A stretch of DNA of 47,472 nucleotides, taken from assembly GCF_024436055.1 (NCBI RefSeq), contig NZ_JANFNH010000055.1:1-47472 (forward strand), in the 5' to 3' direction. The stretch comes from Streptantibioticus rubrisoli. GTDB lineage: Bacteria; Actinomycetota; Actinomycetes; Streptomycetales; Streptomycetaceae. Both the position numbers and the translations under genes were made by a program. The notes under the pieces were generated by a model, which had not been told where the DNA came from, made no database searches, and worked only from the letters and a program-made list of their open reading frames with translations. Of the stretch, positions 6,725 to 14,908 are shown in pieces. Within the stretch, counting starts at the first letter, position 1. The number at the start of each line of letters is the position of its first letter.

Positions 6725-7957
6725 TCAGTAGCCGAAGTCCTGGGTCCACCAGGGGCCGCTGGAGCCGAAGTCGACGCCTATCCCGATGGTGTGGTACTCG
6801 CAGTTGAGGATGTTGGCCCGGTGCTCCGGGGTGCTCATCCACGAGTCCATCACCGCCTTGGCGTCGGCCTGGCCGCGGGCGATGTTCTCGCCGCCCAGAT
6901 TCGCTATCCCCAGCGAAGCCGCCCGGTCCCAGGGCGACTTGCCGCTCGGGTCGGTGTGGCCGAAGAAGCCGAGCGTGGCCATCTGCTGGCTGAAGTTCTG
7001 GGCGAGGGTGCCCAGCCGGGGATCCTCGGTGAGCGGTACGCAGCCCGCCTTGGCGCGCTCCTGGTTGACCAGGGCGAGCACCTGAAGCACCGCCTGGGAT
7101 GCCCCGGGGCCAGCCGACTGGTCGATGCTGCCGTAGGGGGCGTCGCTGCCGCTCGCGCCGTCGGTACCGTCCGGGGCCGTCGTGCTTGGCGAGGCGGTCG
7201 GGGTGACGGGTGCGGCGGGTGCGGGGGCGCCGCGCTGCGGCGGCACGGCGGTCGGCGACGGCCGCGCCGATCGGCTGGACGATCCGGTGGGCACCGCCGC
7301 CCCCGGATCGGCACCGCGTCCGGCGTCCCGGCTCGTCGGGACGGAACCACGGTCCGTTGGGGCGGTGCCGGTCACCGGGGTGGTGGGGGTGCCGTCGGCC
7401 CGCGGCAGGTTGCCCGGGGCGTCGTCCGGGGCGCCGAAGGTGTAGCCGCCGGGCGGCCCGCCCGGTACCGGTACCAGTCCGGAGGCGACGGCCACCGCGC
7501 CGACCGCGAGCGCGCAGGCGGCGCCCAACAGGCCGGTGCGCGCCGGGGGATTGGGCCGCCGGTCCGCCGCGCGGCGGGCTGGCGACCGACGGGGCGACGA
7601 CCGACGGGGCGAGGCAGGCGGTGCCGCGGCCAGGGGGGCCTGCGCAGACGGCGTTGCGGCCTGACGGGCCTCCGCTTGCGGACGGCCAGCCGACGCCGCG
7701 CCCCGATGCGCCTCCGCTGGGATACGGGCAGCCGATGCCGCGCCCTCACGGGCCTCCGCTGGGATGCGGGCAGCCGATGCCGCGCCCTCACGGGCCTCCG
7801 CTGGGATGCGGGCAGCCGATGCCGCGCCCCGGCGGGCCTCTGTTGAGGATGGTGGAGGGAAACCGGCAGATGACGCAGCGGCCCGACGGGCCTCCGTTGA
7901 GGGCGGTGGAGGGAGACGGGCGGGCGGTGCGGCGGAAGTGCGGCGATGGCGACCCAT
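6725..7957 (-). CDS. Membrane-anchored CAP (SCP/PR1, YkwD-like) domain protein with repetitive N-terminal arm
   Basis: A 410-residue protein. Residues 1-140 are Ala/Arg/Pro-rich with tandem copies of AARIPAEAREGAAS. A single membrane segment (TGLLGAACALAVGAVAVASG) spans about 141-162. A Pro/Thr/Ser linker runs to about 285, followed by a CAP domain (VLALVNQERAKAGC, FGHTDPSGKSPWDR, GENIARG, SWMSTPEHRANIL, GIGVDF, WWTQDFGY). The CAP domain should be outside the membrane and the repetitive arm inside. Extracellular CAP proteins of actinomycetes are poorly understood. The ATG at 7957 (MGRHRR) is preferred over an upstream in-frame start at 8014. It is convergent with the reductase gene. Confidence 0.85.
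   Translation of the reverse strand: MGRHRRTSAAPPARLPPPPSTEARRAAASSAGFPPPSSTEARRGAASAARIPAEAREGAASAARIPAEAREGAASAARIPAEAHRGAASAGRPQAEARQAATPSAQAPLAAAPPASPRRSSPRRSPARRAADRRPNPPARTGLLGAACALAVGAVAVASGLVPVPGGPPGGYTFGAPDDAPGNLPRADGTPTTPVTGTAPTDRGSVPTSRDAGRGADPGAAVPTGSSSRSARPSPTAVPPQRGAPAPAAPVTPTASPSTTAPDGTDGASGSDAPYGSIDQSAGPGASQAVLQVLALVNQERAKAGCVPLTEDPRLGTLAQNFSQQMATLGFFGHTDPSGKSPWDRAASLGIANLGGENIARGQADAKAVMDSWMSTPEHRANILNCEYHTIGIGVDFGSSGPWWTQDFGY
7669..7890. repeat. 42-bp tandem repeat inside the CAP-protein gene
   Basis: The motif CCTCCGCTGGGATGCGGGCA recurs with starts at 7669 (degenerate), 7711, 7753 and 7795, then diverging at 7837 and 7891. The copies at 7711-7836 are nearly identical. The unit is 14 codons, so copy number can change without a frameshift. 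It encodes the AARIPAEAREGAAS repeats. Confidence 0.85.
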
Positions 7958-8213
7958 CTGCGCGGTCCTCGCTTCCCGGTGTCGGCGGTGCCCCGCGGCG
8001 CTGCGGAAGAACACCCGCGTTCACTCGAACGGGTGAGTCCTGATTCGGCGTGACTGTACCGAATCCCGGCCGACACCGGCGCGTGACCCGGGTAATTGAC
8101 GGGTCGCCGGATCTTCCCGGGGGAGCCGGTCGGCCGCGGTTGACCGGCGTCCGCGTACGGTTGACGTCGGCCGCGCCGGGACCGGGTGCGGGCCATGGAG
8201 AGAGGGAAACCCG

Positions 8214-8582
8214 GTGAACGACTCTGCCCGCAGCGGAGATGGGGGCGTCCACAGCGGTGACGTCGGCCACGCCCGAAACGGTGACATCCGCGGCGACGGC
8301 GCGGACGGCGAGGTGCGGATGACCGCTTGGGTGCGGGGCCGGGTCCAGGGCGTGGGCTTCCGGTGGTGGACCCGGGTCGCCGCGCTGGAGATCGGCGGCC
8401 TGCGCGGCTATGTCTCCAACCTCGCGGACGGGCGGGTGCAGGTCGTGGCGGAGGGCGCCAAGGACCGTTGCGAGCGACTGCTCGACTGGCTTCGGGGCGG
8501 CGAAACCCCTGGTCGGGTCGATGGCGTCACGGAGATCTGGGGTGAGCCGCGGGGCGGATATGACGGATTCAGCACCCGCTGA
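8214..8582 (+). CDS. acyP: Acylphosphatase
   Basis: A small cytoplasmic hydrolase of carboxyl-phosphate bonds. The core [16 protein letters not shown] contains the phosphate-binding loop and catalytic Arg, and [17 protein letters not shown] contains the catalytic Asn. From the GTG at 8214 (SD GAGAGAGG) it is 122 residues, about 30 longer than usual. The extra N-terminus is Gly/Asp/His-rich and repetitive ([21 protein letters not shown]). An internal ATG gives the short form starting MTAWVRGR. Acylphosphatase genes commonly precede smc in Streptomyces. Confidence 0.88.
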   Translation: MNDSARSGDGGVHSGDVGHARNGDIRGDGADGEVRMTAWVRGRVQGVGFRWWTRVAALEIGGLRGYVSNLADGRVQVVAEGAKDRCERLLDWLRGGETPGRVDGVTEIWGEPRGGYDGFSTR

Positions 8583-8937
8583 TGGCGTAAGCCGGGAACG
8601 CCCACACCGGGCGCGGGCAATTGGTCGGTACAGCTCGACTTCGGGCGGTTGCCTTTTCCCGATCGGCATGCCAGGCTGCCGCGCAAGGATGATCTCTTGA
8701 GCCCCCGGCGGGTGCCCCCGCGCAGCGTGACGCGCCGCGTGACGTTGACGGCACGCCGCACGACAGGGGTGTGATCGTGTTGACCGTCAAACCTTTTGGT
8801 GAGACGCTGGAAGCCCCGCGCACCTTAGCTGTTTGGCTGTGAGAAGGACTACGGCGGCGGCGCAAACGGCGGGTGCGGCAACCCCCTCACGACCCACACC
8901 GCTTAGGTCGGTCACTCAGCGTGGAGGACCATCCATC
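8583..8937. other. Non-coding leader region before the 66-aa coiled-coil gene
   Basis: No protein-like frame. It contains the perfect 11-bp palindrome TTGACCGTCAA (8780-8790), which overlaps a -35-like TTGACC, and a run of A/T-richer sequence (8788-8830). A long untranslated leader or a promoter around 8780-8830 is plausible. The start-proximal SD is GTGGAGG at 8921-8927. Confidence 0.4.
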
Positions 8938-9138
8938 ATGGCAAAGGCGCTTCTCGGTTACGTCGGCGGCCCCGACCCGCGACTCCTCGCCGAGATGCGA
9001 CGACTTCAGCAGCGTGTCCAGGACCTGGAGTCCGAGATCGTACGGATCCAGGCCGAGAACGACGCTCTGGTGTCGTCGCGAGACGAGTCGCTGCTCAGCT
9101 CCATCGACGTTTCCCAGACGGAGCCCGCGCTGGCTTGA
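8938..9138 (+). CDS. Conserved small coiled-coil protein
   Basis: A 66-residue protein (MAKALLGYVGGPDPRLLAEM) with a leucine/heptad coiled coil over about residues 17-46 (LLAEMRRLQQRVQDLESEIV). I recall homologues at this place, just upstream of smc, across Streptomyces; function unknown. Chosen start is the ATG at 8938 with SD GGAGG. It is a single gene, closed by a strong terminator at 9203-9229. Confidence 0.8.
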   Translation: MAKALLGYVGGPDPRLLAEMRRLQQRVQDLESEIVRIQAENDALVSSRDESLLSSIDVSQTEPALA

Positions 9139-9202
9139 TCCGGCTGCTGGCTTGACCCGGACGATGTACCGGTCCGGATCAGCACACCGCTTGAAGTTCT
9201 GT

Positions 9203-9229
9203 AAAAGGGACGCTTCGGCGTCCCTTTGT
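9203..9229 (+). terminator. Intrinsic terminator with UUCG tetraloop
   Basis: AAAGGGACGC (9204-9213), TTCG, then GCGTCCCTTT (9218-9227) form a perfect 10-bp stem capped by the very stable UUCG loop and ending in TTTGT. It lies 65 bp after the coiled-coil gene stop and isolates it from smc. Confidence 0.9.
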
Positions 9230-9387
9230 CGTGTCCCCCTTGCCCGCACCCCCGTGATCCTCTTCGATTCTTAACCTCTGGTGTGCCCGGCATCCTCCCC
9301 GGTGAAACCGGGCTCGAACTGTAGAGTCCGACTCCTCGGCAGCGACATCAACGGCAGCCGCCGCGCGGCGGAGGAGGAGAGCTCGGC

Positions 9388-12300
9388 GTGCACCTCAAGA
9401 GCTTGACCCTGCGCGGGTTCAAATCCTTCGCGTCGGCCACCACCCTGCGCTTCGAACCCGGCATCACCTGCGTCGTCGGCCCCAACGGCTCGGGCAAGTC
9501 CAACGTCGTGGACGCCCTGTCCTGGGTCATGGGCGAACAGGGCGCCAAGAGCCTGCGCGGCGGCAAGATGGAGGACGTGATCTTCGCGGGCACCACCGGC
9601 CGCCCGCCGCTCGGCCGCGCCGAGGTCTCGCTCACCATCGACAACGGCGACGGCGCCCTGCCCATCGACTACGCCGAGGTCACCATCACGCGGACGATGT
9701 TCCGCAACGGCGGCAGCGAGTACCAGATCAACGGCGACACCTGCCGCCTGCTCGACATCCAGGAACTGCTCTCCGACTCCGGCATCGGCCGCGAGATGCA
9801 CGTCATCGTCGGCCAGGGCCAGCTCGACTCCGTACTGCACGCCGACCCGATGGGCCGCAGGGCCTTCATCGAGGAGGCGGCGGGCGTCCTCAAACACCGC
9901 AAGCGCAAGGAGAAGGCGCTGCGGAAACTGGACGCCATGCAGGCCAACCTGGCCCGGGTCACCGACCTGACCGCCGAGCTGCGCCGCCAGCTCAAGCCGC
10001 TGGGCCGCCAGGCCGCCGTAGCCCGCCGTGCCGCCGTCATCCAGGCCGACCTGCGCGACGCCCGGCTCCGCCTGCTCGCCGACGACCTGGTCACCCTGCG
10101 CGCCGCCCTGCGCAGCGAGATCGCCGACGAGACCGCGCTGAAGGAACGCCGCGACGCGGTCGAGGCCGAACTGGCCGCCGCGCAGCGCCGCGAGGCCCAA
10201 CTGGAGGAACAGGTACGGCAGATCGGGCCGCGCCTCGCCGAGGCCCAGCAGACCTGGTACGACCTGTCGCAACTCGCCGAACGGGTGCGCGGCACCATCG
10301 GCCTGGCCGAGCAGAAGGTCAGGCACGCCACCGCACCGCAGCCCGAGGAGCGGCGCGGCCGCGACCCGGAGGACATGGAGCGCGAGGCCGCCCGCATCCG
10401 CGAGCAGGAGGCCGAGCTGGCCGCCGCACTGGAGGCCGCCCGCTGCGCGCTGGACGACACCGTGGCGCACCGCGCCGAACTGGAACGCGCCCTCGCCCAG
10501 GAGGACCAGCGGCTCAAGGCCGCCGCCCGGGCGATCGCCGACCGCCGCGAGGGCCTCGCCCGGCTGCACGGCCAGGTCAACGCGGCCCGCAGCCGGGCCA
10601 GCGCCGCCGAGGCCGAGATCGGCCGACTCACCGCGGCCCGCGACGAGGCGGCCGAGCGCGCGGTGACCGCCCAGGAGGAGTACGAGCAGCTACGCGCCCA
10701 GGTCGACGGCCTGGCCGCGGGCGACGCCGAACTGGAGGAACGTTACGAGTCCGCCAGGGCCGAACTGGAGCGGGCCGAGGAAACGCTGACCGCCGCCCGC
10801 GAGGCCGCCACCGCCGCCGAACGGGAACGCGCCGCGCTCGCCGCCCGGCACGACGCGCTCGCCCTCGGGCTGCGCCGCAAGGACGGCACCGGGATACTGC
10901 TCGGCGCCGCCGACCGGCTCACCGGACTGCTGGGACCGGCCGCCGAACTGCTCACCGTGGCACCGGGGTTCGAGGTCCCGGTCGCCGCCGCGCTGGGCGC
11001 CGCCGCCGACGCCGTAGCGGTCAGCCACCCGGGCGCCGCGGCCGCCGCGCTGCGGCTGCTGCGCAAGGACGACGCGGGCCGGGCCGCCCTGCTCATCGGC
11101 GGTGCGCAGGCCGAGCCGGATGCCGGAACGTTTCCCGGTACCGGGCGGCCCGCCGCCGAACTCGTGGGCGGGCCCGAGGAGTTGCTGCCCGCACTGCGTC
11201 GGCTGCTGCGCGACACCGTGGTGGTGGACACCCTCGAAGACGCCGAGGCACTGATCGCCCGGCATCCCCGGCTGACCGCGGTCACCGCCGAGGGCGACGT
11301 ACTGGCCGCGCACTTCGCGCACGGCGGCTCGGCCGGGGCGCCGAGCCTGTTGGAGGTGCAGGCCGCGGTTGACGAGGCGGCGGTGCGGCTGCGGGAGCTC
11401 GCGGCCCGCTGCGAGGAGCTGACCGAGGCCCAGGCCCTGGCCAAGGAGCGGCGCGCCGATGCCGCCCGCACCGTGGAGCAGCTCGCCGCCCAGCGGCGGG
11501 ACGCGGAGAAGGAGAAGTCGGCCGTCGCCCAGCAGCTCGGCCGCCTCGGCGGGCAGGCGCGCGGCGCGACCGGGGAGGCCGAGCGCGCCGCGGCGGCCGT
11601 GGCCCGCGCCGAGGAGGCGCTGGCCAAGGCCAACGCGGAACTGACCGAACTGACCGAGCGGCTGCACCAGGCCTCCTCGGCCCCGGCCGAGGAGGAGCCG
11701 GACACCTCGCACCGCGACCGGCTCGCCGCCGACGGCGCCAACGCCCGGCAGACGGAGATGGAGGCCCGGCTGCAGCTGCGTACCCACGAGGAGCGGGTCA
11801 AGGCCCTCGCGGGGCGCGCGGACGCGCTGGACCGGGCGGCGCGCATGGAGCGCGAGGCGCGGGCGCGCGCCGCGCAGCGCAGGGCGCGTCAGGAGCACGA
11901 GGCACGGGTGGCCTCCGCCGTACTGGCCGGCGCCCGGGGCCTGCTGGAGTACGTCACCGTCTCGCTGGCCCGCGCCGAGCGGGAGCGGTCGGCCGCCGAG
12001 CAGGCCAAGGCGGAGCGCGAGGCCCGGCTGACCGCGGAACGGGACGCCGCACGCGGCCTGAAGTCCGAGCTGGACAAGCTCACCGACTCGGTGCACCGCG
12101 GCGAGGTGCTGGGCGCCGAGAAGCGGCTGCGGATCGAACAGCTGGAGGCCAAGGCGCTGGAGGAGCACGGCATCGAACCGGCCGGGCTGGTCGCCGAGTA
12201 CGGCCCCGACCAGCCCGTACCGCCTCCTCCGACGCCCGAGGGCGAGGAGCCCAAGGACGACCAGGGACCCCGCCCGTACGTTCGCGCCGAGCAGGAGAAG

Positions 12301-12939
12301 CGGCTGCGCGCCGCCGAGCGGGCGTACCAGCAGCTGGGCAAGGTCAACCCGCTCGCCCTTGAGGAGTTCGCGGCGCTGGAGGAGCGGCACAAGTTCCTCT
12401 CCGAGCAGCTGGAGGACCTCAAGAAGACCCGCGCCGACCTGTTGCAGGTGGTCAAGGAGGTCGACGAGCGGGTCGAGCAGGTCTTCACCGCCGCCTACCA
12501 CGACACCGCCCGGGAGTTCGAGGGCGTCTTCTCCCGGCTGTTCCCCGGCGGCGAGGGGCGGCTGGTGCTCACCGACCCCGACGACATGCTGGCCACCGGC
12601 GTCGAGGTGGAGGCCCGGCCGCCGGGCAAGAAGGTCAAGCGGCTCTCGCTGCTCTCGGGCGGCGAGCGGTCGCTGACCGCGGTGGCGCTGCTGGTGTCGA
12701 TCTTCAAGGCCCGACCCAGCCCGTTCTACGTCATGGACGAGGTCGAGGCGGCCCTCGACGACACCAACCTCCAGCGTCTGATCGGGATCATGAGGGAGCT
12801 CCAGGAGAGTTCACAGCTCATCGTGATCACCCACCAGAAGCGCACGATGGAGGTCGCCGACGCGCTGTACGGCGTGTCGATGCAGGGCGACGGAGTGTCG
12901 AAGGTGATCAGCCAGCGACTGCGGGACGCCAAGAAATAA
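9388..12939 (+). CDS. smc: Chromosome segregation protein SMC
   Basis: The 1183-residue SMC ATPase that compacts and segregates chromosomes with ScpA/ScpB and, in Streptomyces, helps condense DNA during sporulation septation. The Walker A GPNGSGKS is at 31-38. Long coiled coils flank a hinge at about 500-680. The ABC signature LSGGERS is near 1089-1095. The Walker B FYVMDEVEAALDD has its Asp near 1117. The C-terminal coil carries a Pro/acidic insertion (PPPPTPEGEEPKDDQG, about 950-965). The start is GTG 9388 with SD GAGGAGGAGA. A -10-like TAGAGT sits at 9322-9327. Full length. Confidence 0.96.
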   Translation: MHLKSLTLRGFKSFASATTLRFEPGITCVVGPNGSGKSNVVDALSWVMGEQGAKSLRGGKMEDVIFAGTTGRPPLGRAEVSLTIDNGDGALPIDYAEVTITRTMFRNGGSEYQINGDTCRLLDIQELLSDSGIGREMHVIVGQGQLDSVLHADPMGRRAFIEEAAGVLKHRKRKEKALRKLDAMQANLARVTDLTAELRRQLKPLGRQAAVARRAAVIQADLRDARLRLLADDLVTLRAALRSEIADETALKERRDAVEAELAAAQRREAQLEEQVRQIGPRLAEAQQTWYDLSQLAERVRGTIGLAEQKVRHATAPQPEERRGRDPEDMEREAARIREQEAELAAALEAARCALDDTVAHRAELERALAQEDQRLKAAARAIADRREGLARLHGQVNAARSRASAAEAEIGRLTAARDEAAERAVTAQEEYEQLRAQVDGLAAGDAELEERYESARAELERAEETLTAAREAATAAERERAALAARHDALALGLRRKDGTGILLGAADRLTGLLGPAAELLTVAPGFEVPVAAALGAAADAVAVSHPGAAAAALRLLRKDDAGRAALLIGGAQAEPDAGTFPGTGRPAAELVGGPEELLPALRRLLRDTVVVDTLEDAEALIARHPRLTAVTAEGDVLAAHFAHGGSAGAPSLLEVQAAVDEAAVRLRELAARCEELTEAQALAKERRADAARTVEQLAAQRRDAEKEKSAVAQQLGRLGGQARGATGEAERAAAAVARAEEALAKANAELTELTERLHQASSAPAEEEPDTSHRDRLAADGANARQTEMEARLQLRTHEERVKALAGRADALDRAARMEREARARAAQRRARQEHEARVASAVLAGARGLLEYVTVSLARAERERSAAEQAKAEREARLTAERDAARGLKSELDKLTDSVHRGEVLGAEKRLRIEQLEAKALEEHGIEPAGLVAEYGPDQPVPPPPTPEGEEPKDDQGPRPYVRAEQEKRLRAAERAYQQLGKVNPLALEEFAALEERHKFLSEQLEDLKKTRADLLQVVKEVDERVEQVFTAAYHDTAREFEGVFSRLFPGGEGRLVLTDPDDMLATGVEVEARPPGKKVKRLSLLSGGERSLTAVALLVSIFKARPSPFYVMDEVEAALDDTNLQRLIGIMRELQESSQLIVITHQKRTMEVADALYGVSMQGDGVSKVISQRLRDAKK

Positions 12940-13041
12940 TCGCGACGCACTTGGTATCGGCTTGGTGACGCTTCCGTCAAGAGTTCAATACGTGAACATG
13001 CTGTGACCGTGACTTTGTTTAAAGAGACGCGCCGCCCCCTA

Positions 13042-13069
13042 TTGACTTCGAAACTTGAAGGCATAGTCT
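13042..13069 (+). promoter_or_regulatory. Promoter candidate for glcP
   Basis: TTGACT (13042-13047) and TAGTCT (13064-13069) are 16 bp apart, in an unusually A/T-rich intergenic stretch. The spacer carries the direct repeat ACTTcGAA ACTTgAA. In S. coelicolor glcP1 is induced by glucose, so a regulator site near here is expected. Confidence 0.55.
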
Positions 13070-13196
13070 CTGCAACGTCGTTTTAACTTTCGATGCATAG
13101 CCGTGTGGTCACCGGTCGACGGATCGCCTGACCCTCGAAGCAGTCGAAGATCCACGCCCCCACGGGAGGGCTCCGCGCGAGCCCCAGGAGTTCACG

Positions 13197-14627
13197 TTGA
13201 CTACTAGCACCCCAGTGGAGCTCGGGAAGAGCGGCCGCGCCGCGGCGCCCGACCATCTCGGCCACGTCATCTTCATCACCGCCGCCGCAGCCATGGGCGG
13301 CTTCCTCTTCGGCTACGACAGCTCCGTGATCAACGGCGCGGTCAACGGCATCCAGGGGAAGTTCGGCATCGGCTCCGCCCTGCTCGCCCAGGTCGTCGCC
13401 GCGGCGCTGCTCGGTTGCGCGGTCGGGGCCGCCACCGCGGGCCGCCTCGCCGACCGCATCGGCCGCATTCGCGTGATGCAGATCGCCTCGGTGCTGTTCG
13501 TGGTGAGCGCCATCGGCTCCGCCCTGCCGTTCGCGGTGTGGGACCTCACCCTGTGGCGGATCATCGGCGGCTTCGCCATCGGCATGGCCTCGGTGATCGG
13601 CCCCGCGTACATCGCCGAGGTCGCGCCGCCCGCCTACCGCGGCCGTCTCGGCTCGTTCCAGCAGGCCGCGATCGTCATCGGCATCGCGATCTCGCAGCTG
13701 GTCAACTACGGCATCCTGCAGATGGCCCACGGCCAGCAGCGCGGCCACCTCGGCGGCCTTGAGGCCTGGCAGTGGATGCTCGGCGTGATGGTGGTGCCCG
13801 CGGCGCTCTACGGGCTGCTGTCCTTCGCCATCCCGGAGTCCCCGCGCTTCCTGATCTCCGCGGGCCGCGAGGCCGACGCGCGCAAGGTACTGGCCGAGGT
13901 CGAGGGCGAGCAGGCCGACCTGGACGCCCGCATCACCGAGATCCGCACCGCCATGCACAGCGAGCACAAGTCCACGTTCAAGGACCTGCTCGGCGGCCGG
14001 GCGGGCATCCTGCCGATCGTGTGGGTGGGCATCGGGCTGTCGGTCTTCCAGCAGCTCGTCGGCATCAACGTGATCTTCTACTACTCCGCGTCGCTGTGGC
14101 AGTCCGTCGGTATCGACCCGACCAGCTCGTTCCTGTACTCGTTCACCACCTCGATCATCAACGTGATCGGCACCGTGATCGCGATGGTCTTCGTGGACAA
14201 GATCGGCCGCAAGCCGCTCGCGCTGATCGGCTCCGCCGGTATGGCGGTCTCGCTCGGCCTGTGCGCCTGGGCCTTCTCCTACAAGACCGGTTCCGGCACC
14301 AACATCCACATGCCGGGCCTGCAGGGCGCGGTGGCGCTCGGCGCGGCCCACGCGTTCGTGCTGTTCTTCGCCCTGTCGTGGGGCGTGGTGGTCTGGGTGC
14401 TGCTCGGCGAGATGTTCCCGAACAAGATCCGGGCCGCGGCGCTCGGCGTGGCCGCCTCCGCGCAGTGGGTCGCCAACTGGCTCATCACGGTCAGCTTCCC
14501 GTCGCTCTCCAACTGGAACCTGTCCGGTGCCTACGTGATCTACACGTTCTTCGCCCTCCTCTCGATCCCGTTCGTGCTCGTCTTCGTCCGGGAGACGAAG
14601 GGCAAGGCCCTGGAAGAGATGGGCTGA
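13197..14627 (+). CDS. glcP: Glucose permease GlcP (MFS sugar porter)
   Basis: A 476-residue, 12-TM major facilitator sugar:proton symporter, closely matching my memory of S. coelicolor GlcP, the main glucose transporter, which also lies beside smc. Sugar-porter signatures are present: FLFGYDSSVINGA in TM1, RLADRIGRIR after TM2, PPAYRGRLGS, PESPRFLIS at the central loop, QQLVGINVIFYYS in TM7, VDKIGRKPLA, and RETKGKALEEM at the end. The start is TTG 13197 with SD CAGGAG 7 nt upstream; no ATG or GTG fits. It is followed by a long bidirectional terminator. Confidence 0.9.
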   Translation: MTTSTPVELGKSGRAAAPDHLGHVIFITAAAAMGGFLFGYDSSVINGAVNGIQGKFGIGSALLAQVVAAALLGCAVGAATAGRLADRIGRIRVMQIASVLFVVSAIGSALPFAVWDLTLWRIIGGFAIGMASVIGPAYIAEVAPPAYRGRLGSFQQAAIVIGIAISQLVNYGILQMAHGQQRGHLGGLEAWQWMLGVMVVPAALYGLLSFAIPESPRFLISAGREADARKVLAEVEGEQADLDARITEIRTAMHSEHKSTFKDLLGGRAGILPIVWVGIGLSVFQQLVGINVIFYYSASLWQSVGIDPTSSFLYSFTTSIINVIGTVIAMVFVDKIGRKPLALIGSAGMAVSLGLCAWAFSYKTGSGTNIHMPGLQGAVALGAAHAFVLFFALSWGVVVWVLLGEMFPNKIRAAALGVAASAQWVANWLITVSFPSLSNWNLSGAYVIYTFFALLSIPFVLVFVRETKGKALEEMG

Positions 14628-14656
14628 TCAACCCCGCTTGCCCACCGCTTCCAGCA

Positions 14657-14696
14657 CCGTCGCCCCGGCTCAGCCTCCGCTGAGCCGGGGCGACGG
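14657..14696. terminator. Bidirectional terminator between glcP and the DUF397 gene
   Basis: Bases 14657-14673 pair perfectly with 14680-14696: a 17-bp stem with a 6-nt loop. It is placed between two convergent genes and overlaps neither. No T-tract, as is common in Streptomyces. Confidence 0.85.
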
Positions 14697-14698
14697 GC

Positions 14699-14908
14699 TT
14701 ACTGCCCGAACTCCCCGTTCCGCACGGCGGAGATGAACGCCGCGAAGGCGGCGGGGATGAAGCTGAGGGTGGGGCCGTGCGGGTCCTTACTGTCGCGGAC
14801 GGGGACGGCGTCGGGGATGCCGTGGGCGACCTCTATGCAGTTGCCGCCGTTGTCGCCGCTGTAGCTGCTCTTGTGCCAAGTCGCCGCGCTGTGGTCGTAG
14901 TTGGTCAT
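14699..14908 (-). CDS. DUF397 domain protein
   Basis: A 69-residue protein with the DUF397 pattern: WHKSSYSGDNGGNCIEVA, then VPVRDSKDPHGPTLSF and AFAAFISAVRNGEF. DUF397 proteins are encoded next to XRE/DUF5753 regulators in many copies per Streptomyces genome (WhiJ-like pairs) and affect development and antibiotic production. The ATG at 14908 is chosen because the conserved domain begins about 10 residues later. The gene lies within the 3' end of the upstream regulator gene; the overlap is 122 bp instead of the usual few bases. Confidence 0.9.
   Translation of the reverse strand: MTNYDHSAATWHKSSYSGDNGGNCIEVAHGIPDAVPVRDSKDPHGPTLSFIPAAFAAFISAVRNGEFGQ

Noticed and set aside
7669-7890. Possible CRISPR array
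   Set aside because: The repeats are directly tandem with no unique spacers and lie in frame in a coding gene.
10690-12501. Long minus-strand open frame (603 codons) opposite smc
   Set aside because: A shadow of the high-GC third-position bias of smc; its composition (Gly/Leu/Arg-rich, no motif) is not protein-like.
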